Below, piece after piece: positions 54,499 to 63,605 of a stretch of 64,000 nt of DNA. Numbering within the stretch: the stretch's first letter is position 1; the number at the start of each line of letters is the position of its first letter. The position numbers and the translations under genes are program-made. The notes below the pieces were generated by a model that had not been told where the DNA came from, did no database searches, and saw only the letters and a program-made list of their open reading frames with translations. The DNA is from Flavobacterium sp. AED (GTDB taxonomy: Bacteria; Bacteroidota; Bacteroidia; Flavobacteriales; Flavobacteriaceae): assembly GCF_000812945.1 (NCBI RefSeq), contig NZ_JSYM01000002.1, positions 1 to 64,000 on the forward strand, written 5' to 3'.

Positions 54499-55867
54499 TA
54501 TAATTGCCATTGTTCTCTTTCTGATACTTTGTAATACTGCTGTTGCAAATGTTACGCTTCCAAATGTACTTTCGGACAATATGGTTTTACAACGCAATTC
54601 CGAAGTTACAATTTGGGGTTGGGCGAATCCACAGGAAGAGGTCGTTATAATTCCAAGTTGGAATCATCAGGAATATAAAATCAAAGCCACTAATCAGGCC
54701 AAATGGGAAATAAATATACCAACTCCAAAAGAAGGCGGACCATTTACGATTTCCATAAAAGGATACAATGAGATTGTATTGAAGAATATTTTGATTGGCG
54801 AAGTGTGGATTTGCTCGGGACAATCCAATATGGAAATGTCGGCGAGTTGGGGGATTGAAAACGGGGATGAAGTGGTGAAAAATGCCACGAATCCGAATAT
54901 CCGTTTTTTTATGATTCCAAAATTAACAGCAACTACACCACAAAATAATGTGTCGGGAAACTGGACGGAATGCACGCCAGAGACAATGAAATATTTTAGT
55001 GCAACGGGTTATTTTTTTGCCAAACGTTTACAAGAACAGTTGAAAAATGTGCCTATCGGTTTGATTGGCTCGAATTGGGGTGGAACGCCAGCGGAGATTT
55101 GGATGCCGGAAGAAGTCATTCAAAAAGATTCGGTTTTAATGGAAAGTGCCAAAACCCGAAAAGAAGAATCCTATGGACCCAACCAACCGGGACGCGCTTT
55201 TAATGTAATGATTTATCCTTTGGTGGGATTTAAAATTGCAGGTGTGATTTGGTATCAAGGCGAATCGAATGTGGGTTCACCGGTTTATGACAAAACCTTT
55301 TCGGCTTTAATTACTTCTTGGAGGAAATTATGGAATTATGAATTTCCGTTTTATTACGTTCAGATTGCGCCTTATAAATATGGAGAAAATCATTTTGGAG
55401 GTGCTGAAATTAGAAATGCACAACGCAAAGTATTGCAAGAAGTTCCCAATACCGGAATGGCGATAACCAGCGATATTTCTCCTATAGATGATATTCACCC
55501 AAAAGACAAGAAATCAGTTGGAACAAGATTGGCGAATTTGGCTTTGGTGAATACGTATAAAACCAATTCGGATGTGGTTAACGGACCGCTTTACAAAGCA
55601 ATAAAAATAGATAAAAATAAAGTTGTTGTTGCTTTTGATTATGCCGATGGATTGTATTTTACGATTAAAAAATCGAATCAATTTGAAATTGCCGGAACTG
55701 ATAATGTGTTTTATGAGGCGGAAGCCGTGATTAAAAAAAATACAGTGATTTTAAAATCGGATAAAGTAGCGCATCCTGTCAAAGTTCGTTTTGCATGGAC
55801 AAACACGGCACAATCAGAGTTGTTTAATAAAGCGAATTTACCTGCTTCGTCATTTGTGAGTGAATGA
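54488..55867 (+). CDS. Sialate O-acetylesterase-type secreted esterase
   Basis: The 459-residue protein has a signal peptide (about 1-20, ending AVA), the catalytic GQSNM in WICSGQSNMEMS, WYQGESN, and the His-containing IDDIHPKDK. Enzymes of this family (9-O-acetylesterases) remove acetyl groups from sialic acids or plant polysaccharides in the periplasm. Since it overlaps a CE2 gene and lies beside plant-polymer hydrolases, the substrate may well be acetylated hemicellulose instead of sialic acid. Confidence 0.85.
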   Translation: MKNNIIAIVLFLILCNTAVANVTLPNVLSDNMVLQRNSEVTIWGWANPQEEVVIIPSWNHQEYKIKATNQAKWEINIPTPKEGGPFTISIKGYNEIVLKNILIGEVWICSGQSNMEMSASWGIENGDEVVKNATNPNIRFFMIPKLTATTPQNNVSGNWTECTPETMKYFSATGYFFAKRLQEQLKNVPIGLIGSNWGGTPAEIWMPEEVIQKDSVLMESAKTRKEESYGPNQPGRAFNVMIYPLVGFKIAGVIWYQGESNVGSPVYDKTFSALITSWRKLWNYEFPFYYVQIAPYKYGENHFGGAEIRNAQRKVLQEVPNTGMAITSDISPIDDIHPKDKKSVGTRLANLALVNTYKTNSDVVNGPLYKAIKIDKNKVVVAFDYADGLYFTIKKSNQFEIAGTDNVFYEAEAVIKKNTVILKSDKVAHPVKVRFAWTNTAQSELFNKANLPASSFVSE

Positions 55868-55940
55868 TAAAATTTTAAACAAGTTAACCATATAAGGAAT
55901 ATAAGGGCATTTAAGTAGGAAGATATGTTTTTCGAAAGAA

Positions 55941-56094
55941 ATGTGCCGTAGGCACTACATATTGGTAGAAATGTTAATGGGTTCCAATTTTAGCGTGCCG
56001 TAGGTACGCGACATTAATAATCTTGTTGCGTACCTACGGCACGCTAATCAAACATAAACTGTATGGCTACCAATATGTAGTGCCTACGGCACAT
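55941..56094. repeat. Nested inverted-repeat element (REP/MITE-like)
   Basis: The outer arms are 28-bp perfect inverted repeats (55941-55968 and 56067-56094); the inner arms are 20-bp perfect inverted repeats (55990-56009 and 56028-56047). All four arms share a TGCCGTAGG core with opposite orientation left and right. The element is 154 bp long and has no open reading frame. Such nested palindromes resemble REP elements mobilised by RAYT-type transposases or small MITEs. Confidence 0.75.
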
Positions 56095-56170
56095 AAGAAA
56101 TAAATACCCATTTGTTACGATTATGTGTCATGATAAAGAGATTACAATTTTGAAATCAGAATGTTATTGT

Positions 56171-56275
56171 GATGCCGCGTGAGGGATAGAAGGCGGTATC
56201 CTCGTAGCGTAGCGGAGAGATAAAGCCGTATAGCCCGACGCTTTTCCTGATTTTTTTCAGGGAAAGGGTCACGCC
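56171..56275 (+). ncRNA. Structured repeat element, copy B
   Basis: This segment shares GATAGAAGGCGGTATCCT and GATAAAGCCGTATAGCCCGA with copy A (25496-25590), in the same order and orientation. It has a possible closing helix GCGTGA (56177-56182) / TCACGC (56269-56274) and an internal hairpin CTTTTCCTGA / TCAGGGAAAG (56241-56266, one wobble). It ends 27 nt before the bglX start codon. Confidence 0.5.
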
Positions 56276-56301
56276 CAAAAATTAAAAAACCAAACCAAAT
56301 T

Positions 56302-58596
56302 ATGAACACTAAAAAATTAATTACTGCAGGGGTTTTTACCCTGATTACCATTTCAACTATGAATGCACAGAAAAAACCACATTTAGATAAGACGAAACCG
56401 ATTGAAGAGCGCATTGATTTGTTGATGAAACAAATGACACTGGAGGAAAAAGTGGGGCAGATGAACCAGTATAACGGCTTTTGGGAAGTGACCGGACCGG
56501 CGCCAAAAGAAGGGAATGCCGAATTGAAATACAAACACTTGCGTGACGGTTGGGTAGGATCGATGCTATCTGTTCGTGGGGTGAAGGAAGTAAAAGCAGT
56601 ACAGAAAATTGCGGTGGAAGAAACGCGTTTGGGGATTCCTTTAATCATTGGATTTGACGTGATTCACGGATATAAAACCTTGAGTCCAATTCCGCTGGCA
56701 GAAGCGGCGAGTTGGGATATGGAAGCAATAAAGAAATCGGCTCAAGTGGCGGCAGACGAAGCTTCGGCCGTTGGAATTAACTGGACTTTTGGTCCAAATG
56801 TAGATGTTTCGCATGATGCGCGTTGGGGTCGTGTGATGGAAGGTGCGGGAGAAGATGCGTACTTGGGAAGTAAAGTGGCAATTGCCCGAGTTACTGGTTT
56901 TCAAGGCGATACAAGAGCAGATTTGGCCAAAATAAATACGATTGCGGCTTGCGCCAAACATTTTGCAGCCTATGGTTTTGCCGAAGCAGGAAGGGATTAT
57001 AATACGGTAGATATCAGTAATTCAAGGTTGTATAATGAAGTTTTGCCTCCGTTTCATGCGGCTACAGAAGCGGGAGTTCGTACGTTTATGAACTCCTTTA
57101 ATATCCTGAATGGAATTCCTGCAACGGGAAACAGTTTCTTGCAAAGAGACATCCTGAAAGGGAAATGGAATTTTGACGGTTTTGTGGTTTCAGACTGGGC
57201 TTCGGTTCGTGAAATGATAGCGCATGGTTACGCCAAAGATGGTGCAGAAGCGACTCAAAAAGCAGTAATTGCGGGTTCTGATATGGATATGGAATCGTAT
57301 TTGTATGTGGTTGAATTAGCAAATTTGGTTAAATCTGGTAAAGTAAAAGAAGCTTTGGTTGATGATGCGGTTCGCCGAATTCTAAGAGTGAAATTTGAGT
57401 TGGGATTGTTTGATGATCCCTATAAATATTGTGACGAAAAGCGTGAAAAAGCAACTATTGGGAGCAAAGCTAATAATGATGGTGTTTTGGACATGGCCAA
57501 AAAATCTATCGTGTTGTTGAAAAACGAAAAAAACTTGCTTCCGCTACAAAAATCTGGGCAAAAAATTGCTTTAATCGGTGCTTTGGCAAATGATAAAAAC
57601 AGCCCTTTGGGAAGTTGGAGAATTGCTTCAGATGATAATACCGCAGTTTCCGTTTTGGAAGGAATGCAACAATACAAAGGGAATCAATTGACTTTTGAAA
57701 AAGGAGCTGATTTGACGGTTGGGAAAACAGCTTTTGTAGATGAATTGGTTTTCAATACTAAGGATAAAAGCGGATTTGATGCTGCCAAAAAAGTAGCTGC
57801 CAGCGCTGATGTGGTGGTTATGGTCCTTGGAGAGCATGGATTTCAATCAGGAGAAGGGCGCAGCAGAACAAATCTCGATTTGCCGGGTGTGCAACAAGAA
57901 TTGTTGGAAGAAATCTATAAAGTAAATCCAAATATTGTTTTGGTTTTAAACAACGGAAGACCATTGGCTTTGCCTTGGGCAGCAGCACATATTCCTGCTA
58001 TTGTTGAAGCTTGGCATCTGGGAACACAAACTGGAAATGCCGTAGCGCAAGTCTTGTATGGCGATTACAACCCAAGCGGAAAATTGCCGATATCATTCCC
58101 AAGAAATGTAGGTCAATGCCCCATTTATTATAACAATTACAGTACAGGAAGACCAACTAATGGGGAGGGAAATGTGTTTTGGTCGCATTATAGTGATGTA
58201 GAAAAAACACCACAATTTCCTTTTGGTTTCGGATTAAGTTACACTACTTTTGACTATGAAAACCTGAAAATTAATAAACCTGCTTTCGCAAAAGGGGAGT
58301 CGGTTGTGGTTTCAGTAGACGTTACCAATTCCGGAAATTATGACGGAAAAGAGGTGGTGCAATTGTATATTCATGATGATGCAGCAAGTTTAGCCAGACC
58401 GGTAAAAGAACTAAAAGGATTTGAACTAATCAACTTGAAAAAAGGGGAAACGAAAACAGTTACGTTGACATTAACCGATAAGGAACTTGGTTTTTATGAC
58501 AACGACGGAAATTATTTGGTTGAACCTGGAACTTTCAAAATCATGGTAGGAGGAAGCTCAGACAAAGGATTGGAAAGTGGTTTTGAGTTGAAATAA
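56302..58596 (+). CDS. bglX: Glycoside hydrolase family 3 beta-glucosidase
   Basis: The 764-residue protein has a signal peptide (about 1-22, ending NAQ) and the GH3 layout: TIM-barrel domain (about 30-390) with the nucleophile Asp298 in GFVVSDWAS, alpha/beta sandwich domain (about 400-620), and a C-terminal fibronectin-III-like domain with ARPVKELKGFELINLKKGE. It is periplasmic and probably splits beta-glucosides or related oligosaccharides released by the other enzymes here. The structured repeat lies just upstream. Confidence 0.9.
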   Translation: MNTKKLITAGVFTLITISTMNAQKKPHLDKTKPIEERIDLLMKQMTLEEKVGQMNQYNGFWEVTGPAPKEGNAELKYKHLRDGWVGSMLSVRGVKEVKAVQKIAVEETRLGIPLIIGFDVIHGYKTLSPIPLAEAASWDMEAIKKSAQVAADEASAVGINWTFGPNVDVSHDARWGRVMEGAGEDAYLGSKVAIARVTGFQGDTRADLAKINTIAACAKHFAAYGFAEAGRDYNTVDISNSRLYNEVLPPFHAATEAGVRTFMNSFNILNGIPATGNSFLQRDILKGKWNFDGFVVSDWASVREMIAHGYAKDGAEATQKAVIAGSDMDMESYLYVVELANLVKSGKVKEALVDDAVRRILRVKFELGLFDDPYKYCDEKREKATIGSKANNDGVLDMAKKSIVLLKNEKNLLPLQKSGQKIALIGALANDKNSPLGSWRIASDDNTAVSVLEGMQQYKGNQLTFEKGADLTVGKTAFVDELVFNTKDKSGFDAAKKVAASADVVVMVLGEHGFQSGEGRSRTNLDLPGVQQELLEEIYKVNPNIVLVLNNGRPLALPWAAAHIPAIVEAWHLGTQTGNAVAQVLYGDYNPSGKLPISFPRNVGQCPIYYNNYSTGRPTNGEGNVFWSHYSDVEKTPQFPFGFGLSYTTFDYENLKINKPAFAKGESVVVSVDVTNSGNYDGKEVVQLYIHDDAASLARPVKELKGFELINLKKGETKTVTLTLTDKELGFYDNDGNYLVEPGTFKIMVGGSSDKGLESGFELK

Positions 58597-58608
58597 GCCC
58601 AGTTTTTT

Positions 58609-58676
58609 GTCATTTCGACGAAGGAGAAATCACATCAGAATCTCTCGTTATGTGATTTCTCCTTCGTCGAAATGAC
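58609..58676. repeat. 27-bp perfect palindromic repeat
   Basis: The arms 58609-58635 and 58650-58676 are perfectly inverted, with CGACGAAGGAGAAATCACA in the left arm and a 14-nt loop. From memory this type of palindrome (GTCATTTCGACGAAGG...) is common between genes in Bacteroidetes genomes. It lies 13 nt after the GH3 stop codon and just before a terminator. Confidence 0.75.
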
Positions 58677-58700
58677 AACGCTAGAAGTTTTTGATAATTT

Positions 58701-58735
58701 TAAACCCGACTTGTTATTAAAACAGGTCGGGTTTA
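58701..58735. terminator. Terminator behind the GH3 gene
   Basis: A 15-bp stem (58701-58715 with 58721-58735, core AAACCCGAC/GTCGGGTTT) has one G-T wobble and a 5-nt loop. It lies about 105 nt behind the GH3 stop. Confidence 0.75.
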
Positions 58736-58807
58736 TTTGCATTATATGCTTTCGAATGCGAACTTTACCAATTATAAAATTGAAAATCAAATCTTTAAAT
58801 TGATATA

Positions 58808-59764
58808 ATGAAATACAACAAATGTGGGAAAAGTGGTTTATTATTGCCACAAATTTCTCTTGGCTTATGGCATAACTTCGGTTCAGTGGATAATTTCGAA
58901 AATGGGGAAAACATTGTCAAAGCCGCTTTTGACAAAGGAATTACGCATTTTGATTTGGCCAACAATTATGGACCGGTCCCGGGTTCAGCAGAAACTAATT
59001 TTGGTAAAATCGTGAAGAATAATTTTCAAGGAAACCTGCGCGATGAAATCATAATTACGACCAAAGCCGGTTACACGATGTGGGACGGTCCTTATGGGGA
59101 TTGGGGTTCCCGAAAATATTTATTATCGAGTTTAGACCAGAGCTTGAAGCGTATGAATTTGGAGTATGTGGATATTTTTTATTCGCATCGTTTTGATCCG
59201 GAAACGCCTTTGGAAGAAACCATGATGGCGCTTGATTATGCCGTACGAAGCGGAAAAGCATTGTATGCGGGAATTTCTAATTATAATGCGGAACAAACCA
59301 GAGAAGCTACCGAAATTCTAAAACGATTGGGAACGCCTTGCTTGATTCATCAAGTGAAATATTCGATGTTTGTTAGGGAACCTGAAGCAGGTTTATTAGA
59401 CGTTCTGGAAGAAAAAGGAGTGGGCTGTATCGCTTTCTCCCCTTTGGCACAAGGACTTTTGACGGACAAATACCTAAAAGGGATTCCAGAAAATTCAAGA
59501 GCTTCCAATCCAAATGGACATTTAAGAACGGATGAAGTTTCGGAGGAAAGAATCCAGAAAATCATACAATTGAATGCCATTGCACAGCAAAGAAATCAAT
59601 CGTTAGCTCAAATGGCTTTGGTTTGGTTATTAAAAGACAAGCGAATCACTTCGGTTTTGATTGGCGCGAGTTCTGTAGGACAATTAAATAACAATATAGA
59701 CAGTTTGCAAAATTTGGATTTCTCCGCAGCAGAATTAGCCGAGATTGAAAGTATTTTGGGATAA
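58808..59764 (+). CDS. Aldo/keto reductase (YghZ / glyceraldehyde-3-phosphate reductase type)
   Basis: The 318-residue enzyme has the AKR tetrad: Asp and Tyr in HFDLANNYG, Lys in TTKAGYTMW, and His in SHRFD. The long insertion GYTMWDGPYGDWGSRKYL marks the AKR14/YghZ group. Members reduce aldehydes using NADPH in the cytoplasm, such as L-glyceraldehyde 3-phosphate or methylglyoxal. The physiological substrate here is unknown. A terminator follows. Confidence 0.88.
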   Translation: MKYNKCGKSGLLLPQISLGLWHNFGSVDNFENGENIVKAAFDKGITHFDLANNYGPVPGSAETNFGKIVKNNFQGNLRDEIIITTKAGYTMWDGPYGDWGSRKYLLSSLDQSLKRMNLEYVDIFYSHRFDPETPLEETMMALDYAVRSGKALYAGISNYNAEQTREATEILKRLGTPCLIHQVKYSMFVREPEAGLLDVLEEKGVGCIAFSPLAQGLLTDKYLKGIPENSRASNPNGHLRTDEVSEERIQKIIQLNAIAQQRNQSLAQMALVWLLKDKRITSVLIGASSVGQLNNNIDSLQNLDFSAAELAEIESILG

Positions 59765-59766
59765 TA

Positions 59767-59801
59767 AAAAAGGGAGCAATTTTTAAATTTGCTCCCTTTT
59801 T
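59767..59801. terminator. Bidirectional terminator between the reductase and GH97 genes
   Basis: A stem with core AAAAAGGGAGC (59767-59777) and GCTCCCTTTTT (59791-59801) plus two A-T pairs is followed by T residues. The convergent GH97 gene ends just behind it. Confidence 0.8.
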
Positions 59802-59818
59802 CTTTTTAAAGTGTATTA

Positions 59819-61810
59819 TTATTTAGGCGAAATAATTGCGGATAATCCTCCTCCGTTTGCTAAATGGAAAGTCATTTTGGTAGTAGAATCAATGGTTATT
59901 TTTTCTCTTTTGTAATCAACTGCTGCTTTATCTGCATTGATTCCATCTGTAAATAAATCAGCTTCGAATTGCTTTCCTTTTTCTAAAAAGGAGAAATCAA
60001 TCGTTACTTCTCTCGAATCCCAATTGGTTATAGCGCCTAGATACCATGTATTTGCTTTTTTTCGGACTAAGACTATAAATTTCCCTACTGAACCATCTAA
60101 AGCTACTGTTTCATCAAAAGTCGTTGGAATTTTTGCAATGAAATCAGTGGATTCTTGTTCCTTTATATAAGCCGTCGGACTGTCAGCCATCATTTGTAAA
60201 GGTGCTTCAAAAATCGTGTACAAAGCCAGTTGATGACATCGTGTTCCTTGACTTTCAGGGTTAGAATGACTTGGTTTGAATTCTGTTTTTGTGGCGTTTC
60301 GCATAGCACCGGGCGTATAATCCATTGGCCCGGCCATCATTCGAATAAAAGGAATCGAGCAATCATAAGTAGGAACATCATCGTTAGGTGTCCATTTGTT
60401 ATTTTCAAGACCTTTTACGCCTTCAAAATTCAAGATGTTTGGAAACGTTCGTTGTATTCCCGTTGGTTTGTACATGCCATGAAAATCTAAAAGCAATTTG
60501 TTATCGGCTGCTTTTTGGGCAATATCATAAACCGAATGGACCATTTTTGCATCATCTCTATCCAGAAAATCTACTTTGAATCCCTTAATGCCCATAGAAG
60601 AATAATTCTTGAAAACACCGTTTGTATTTTTGGTCAAAGCCATCCATGAACTCCATAATATGATACCCACATTTTTGTCTTTTCCATAACTGATTAAGGC
60701 TTTCAAGTCGACATTAGGATTGTGTTCCATAATGTTGTCTTCCTGACTCCAACCTTCATCAAGAACGATGTATTCCACTTTGTTTTTGGAAGCAAAATCA
60801 ATGTAGTATTTGTAGGTTTCGGTATTGATTCCTGCTTTAAAATTGATGTTGTAAATGTTCCAGTCATTCCACCAATCCCAAGCTACTTTTCCGGGTTTAA
60901 TCCAACTGATATCCTTTGTTTTAGAAGGTTCGGATAATTTTTGAACCATATCATTATTGGCTAAATCCTTGTCATTTTCTGAAACAACCACAATTCGCCA
61001 AGGAAAATTTCGAGTTCCTTTTGTTTTTACCAAATAATCGGCTCTTTGAGTAATTAATCTATTGATATTATTGAAACCACCGTTAATTTCCTGTAATGGG
61101 TATTTAGGAAATCGGGCTTCAAAACCAGATTTAGAATTGGTATTAGTCACAAACATGCCCGGATAATCCTGAAGATTAGCTTCCAGAAAAACGGCTTTTT
61201 TGCTGTTTTTAAAATCAACTAAAAAAGGTAAAAAGGCCAAGGTATCTTTAACAAATTCACTAATTTTTTTGTTCTCGTAATGTGCTTCAAAGGAAGAAAT
61301 ATAGGGGTCTTTAGGATTCCTTAAATCACGAACATAAGGCATGAGAGAGTTGTAATCTTTGTCAAAATTCAAAACCACTTCTTCTGATTTTACGGTAATA
61401 GCACCTTTCTTTTTAGTGCTAAATCGATAGGCAACACCATCGTCAAATGCACGATATTCAATGCTATAGTTGCTTTTGAAATTTAAAATCAATTGATTGT
61501 AATTGTTTTCAACTGATTTCTTTTTGTATAATGGCGATTCAAATTGCGTTCTTATACTTTCTTTTTTAGCATTTAAAAGTCTTGGGTTTTTTCCTAATAT
61601 TTCTCCTTCACTTAATGTCATCGACATAGGTGAAGCAATTAGTATATTGTCTTTTTCGTGGACAATTGTCCAAGTAATTTTATCGGAAAGAGAAATGTTG
61701 ATTTCAATTTTTCCGTTTGGTGAAACTAATTGGAAGTTTTGTTTCTTTTGTGAAAAGACTACAGTGTTAAAAAGAAATAAAGCTAGAATTAAATGGGCTA
61801 TTTTTTTCAT
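59819..61810 (-). CDS. Glycoside hydrolase family 97 enzyme
   Basis: The 663-residue protein has a signal peptide (about 1-20) and the GH97 three-domain structure: N-terminal beta-sandwich (about 25-290), (beta/alpha)8 barrel (about 300-555) with WDWWNDWNIYN, YIVLDEGWSQ and LLDFHGMYKPTG, and a C-terminal sheet domain. The enzyme acts on alpha-glucosides or alpha-galactosides, as for SusB and its relatives; which of the two is not clear from the residues I can see. It is expected in the periplasm. Confidence 0.88.
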   Translation of the reverse strand: MKKIAHLILALFLFNTVVFSQKKQNFQLVSPNGKIEINISLSDKITWTIVHEKDNILIASPMSMTLSEGEILGKNPRLLNAKKESIRTQFESPLYKKKSVENNYNQLILNFKSNYSIEYRAFDDGVAYRFSTKKKGAITVKSEEVVLNFDKDYNSLMPYVRDLRNPKDPYISSFEAHYENKKISEFVKDTLAFLPFLVDFKNSKKAVFLEANLQDYPGMFVTNTNSKSGFEARFPKYPLQEINGGFNNINRLITQRADYLVKTKGTRNFPWRIVVVSENDKDLANNDMVQKLSEPSKTKDISWIKPGKVAWDWWNDWNIYNINFKAGINTETYKYYIDFASKNKVEYIVLDEGWSQEDNIMEHNPNVDLKALISYGKDKNVGIILWSSWMALTKNTNGVFKNYSSMGIKGFKVDFLDRDDAKMVHSVYDIAQKAADNKLLLDFHGMYKPTGIQRTFPNILNFEGVKGLENNKWTPNDDVPTYDCSIPFIRMMAGPMDYTPGAMRNATKTEFKPSHSNPESQGTRCHQLALYTIFEAPLQMMADSPTAYIKEQESTDFIAKIPTTFDETVALDGSVGKFIVLVRKKANTWYLGAITNWDSREVTIDFSFLEKGKQFEADLFTDGINADKAAVDYKREKITIDSTTKMTFHLANGGGLSAIISPK

Positions 61811-61890
61811 TTTAAAGTTATATGAGAACGATGCAATTATAAAATTTATAAATTTTTGAAAAGAGAAAGTTTTAGCTATTAAAATGATTT

Positions 61891-63450
61891 TTAATTTTTT
61901 ACGTTAATCTTTTTTGCAATAATTTTTTTATCTAAAACTAAGTCGGTATTTGTACCATTTTCAAGTAAAACAGGAACAGCCATTTTATTTATTGGAGACC
62001 CGGATCCTTTAAAATTTGCAATGCGCACATCGTTGAAATTATTAATTTCGATACCATTAGTAAAGTAAGGCATTCTGGTACCTGTCCAAGTTAATTTGAA
62101 GTCTTCAATAGTTAAGTTGTCAACGTATTGTCCGTAAATACCCGGAATGTCACGTTGAAAAAGCTGTTGTTTTTCATCCAGACATCCTCTTAAATCAATA
62201 TTTCCGCCGGCTACATCGTTTAGTTTGCTGTCTATAAAATCAAAAGTTACATTTTTGAAATTGATGTTTTGAAGTCGGCTTTCTTCAGAACCATACACTA
62301 AAATTCCGTTTTCGGCTTTACAGTTTACGTTGTTAAAAGTCACGTTTTTGATTACGCCTAATTTTTCTGTTTCTGTACCAGCTACTTTTACTTTTCCGCG
62401 AACTGCCGAAATATGAATCGGTTCTCCATTTCCCCACCAATCGCCGGTTCTAAGCTTGGTTTCTATATTTACATTCGATACATTTATGTTTTCTAAGGAA
62501 CCTTGATCTCTCAGGAATATCCCAATTCCTCTAGTTGAATTTGTAATATTACAATTAGAAATATTGATATTTCGAACCGAATTATGATCGAAATAACCTA
62601 TTCTAATAGCACTTGAAGAAGATTGAAGATTACAATTTATAATATTAATATTTTCTGAAGAATGGCGTAAATCTTTAAAACCGGGAACTTCAAAATGCGA
62701 AGCATACCCCACAACAATAATTGCATCGTCTCCTGTGCGAACATCACAATTACTAATCGTGATATTTTTTCCTGAAGTAATATCAATTCCATCTGCATTT
62801 GGCGCCAGCATATTGGTCCAAAGACGTATTCCGTCAATTAAAACACTGTCGCAATCGGCTATCAAAATAGTCCAGAATGTAGATTGTGTTATGAAAACAT
62901 CTTTTATAGTGACTCTTTTGCAATTACTGAAAATGATGGTTTGATAAGGCCTTTCTTTTGGTACAATTGGCCCGTCACCAATAGTTCCATCCACCACTTT
63001 TCTGAAATTTTCTTTCTGGCGCGTGCCAGTAACGCCGCCCCATTCAATTTTTTTAGCTTTAGTTGCATCAAAAAAGACACCGCCATTTGCATCAATATTT
63101 CCACTTCCAGAAATGGTAATATTTTCTGAATTCTCAGTAAAAAACATTCCGTAATGCACTCCGTTTACAGGAAGATAGTCATTAATGTCAGCACTTCCTC
63201 TTAAAATTGCACCGCTTTCAAGATGTAGATTTACATTGCTTTTTAAGTTTACCGTCCCCATCATAAAAATACCTGCAGGCACATAAACGGTTCCTCCACC
63301 GTTTTTAAAACAAGTGTCAATTGTATTTTGAATTGCTTTGGTATTTATTGTTTTGGCATCGCCAATTGCTCCGTACTTTGTAATATCAAAAGTTTGTGCA
63401 TTGGTTGAAAATGCAAAGCTGATGAATAGTAATATGATAATTTTTTTCAT
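61891..63450 (-). CDS. Glycoside hydrolase family 28 (polygalacturonase-like)
   Basis: The 519-residue protein has a signal peptide (about 1-18, ending NAQ) and a right-handed beta-helix. The GH28 catalytic residues are in PNADGIDI and TGDDAIIV (three Asp), and the opening is FDITKYGAIGDAKT. Members hydrolyse alpha-linked galacturonans, rhamnogalacturonans or related pectins by inversion. Its location beside GH97 and a mannanase fits a plant cell-wall locus. The gene ends 80 nt after the GH97 start codon, reading the same way. Confidence 0.85.
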   Translation of the reverse strand: MKKIIILLFISFAFSTNAQTFDITKYGAIGDAKTINTKAIQNTIDTCFKNGGGTVYVPAGIFMMGTVNLKSNVNLHLESGAILRGSADINDYLPVNGVHYGMFFTENSENITISGSGNIDANGGVFFDATKAKKIEWGGVTGTRQKENFRKVVDGTIGDGPIVPKERPYQTIIFSNCKRVTIKDVFITQSTFWTILIADCDSVLIDGIRLWTNMLAPNADGIDITSGKNITISNCDVRTGDDAIIVVGYASHFEVPGFKDLRHSSENINIINCNLQSSSSAIRIGYFDHNSVRNINISNCNITNSTRGIGIFLRDQGSLENINVSNVNIETKLRTGDWWGNGEPIHISAVRGKVKVAGTETEKLGVIKNVTFNNVNCKAENGILVYGSEESRLQNINFKNVTFDFIDSKLNDVAGGNIDLRGCLDEKQQLFQRDIPGIYGQYVDNLTIEDFKLTWTGTRMPYFTNGIEINNFNDVRIANFKGSGSPINKMAVPVLLENGTNTDLVLDKKIIAKKINVKN

Positions 63451-63605
63451 TTGAGTTAATTTAAAAAAGTAGTTAATTAAAGCTCCCTACAAAGTAATTC
63501 CAGTAGTTTTAATGAAATTTCTGCGGTTAATTTTAAATATGGTTTTTAGTGATGCACCATAATAGAGATGCACTGCTGTGAATCTTTACATATAGAATTA
63601 AAAAA

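Larger units (their letters stand above)
55868..56301. other. Intergenic region with two repeat elements
   Basis: No gene is present in these 434 nt. It contains the nested inverted-repeat element (55941-56094) and copy B of the structured repeat (56171-56275), both listed separately. Confidence 0.7.
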
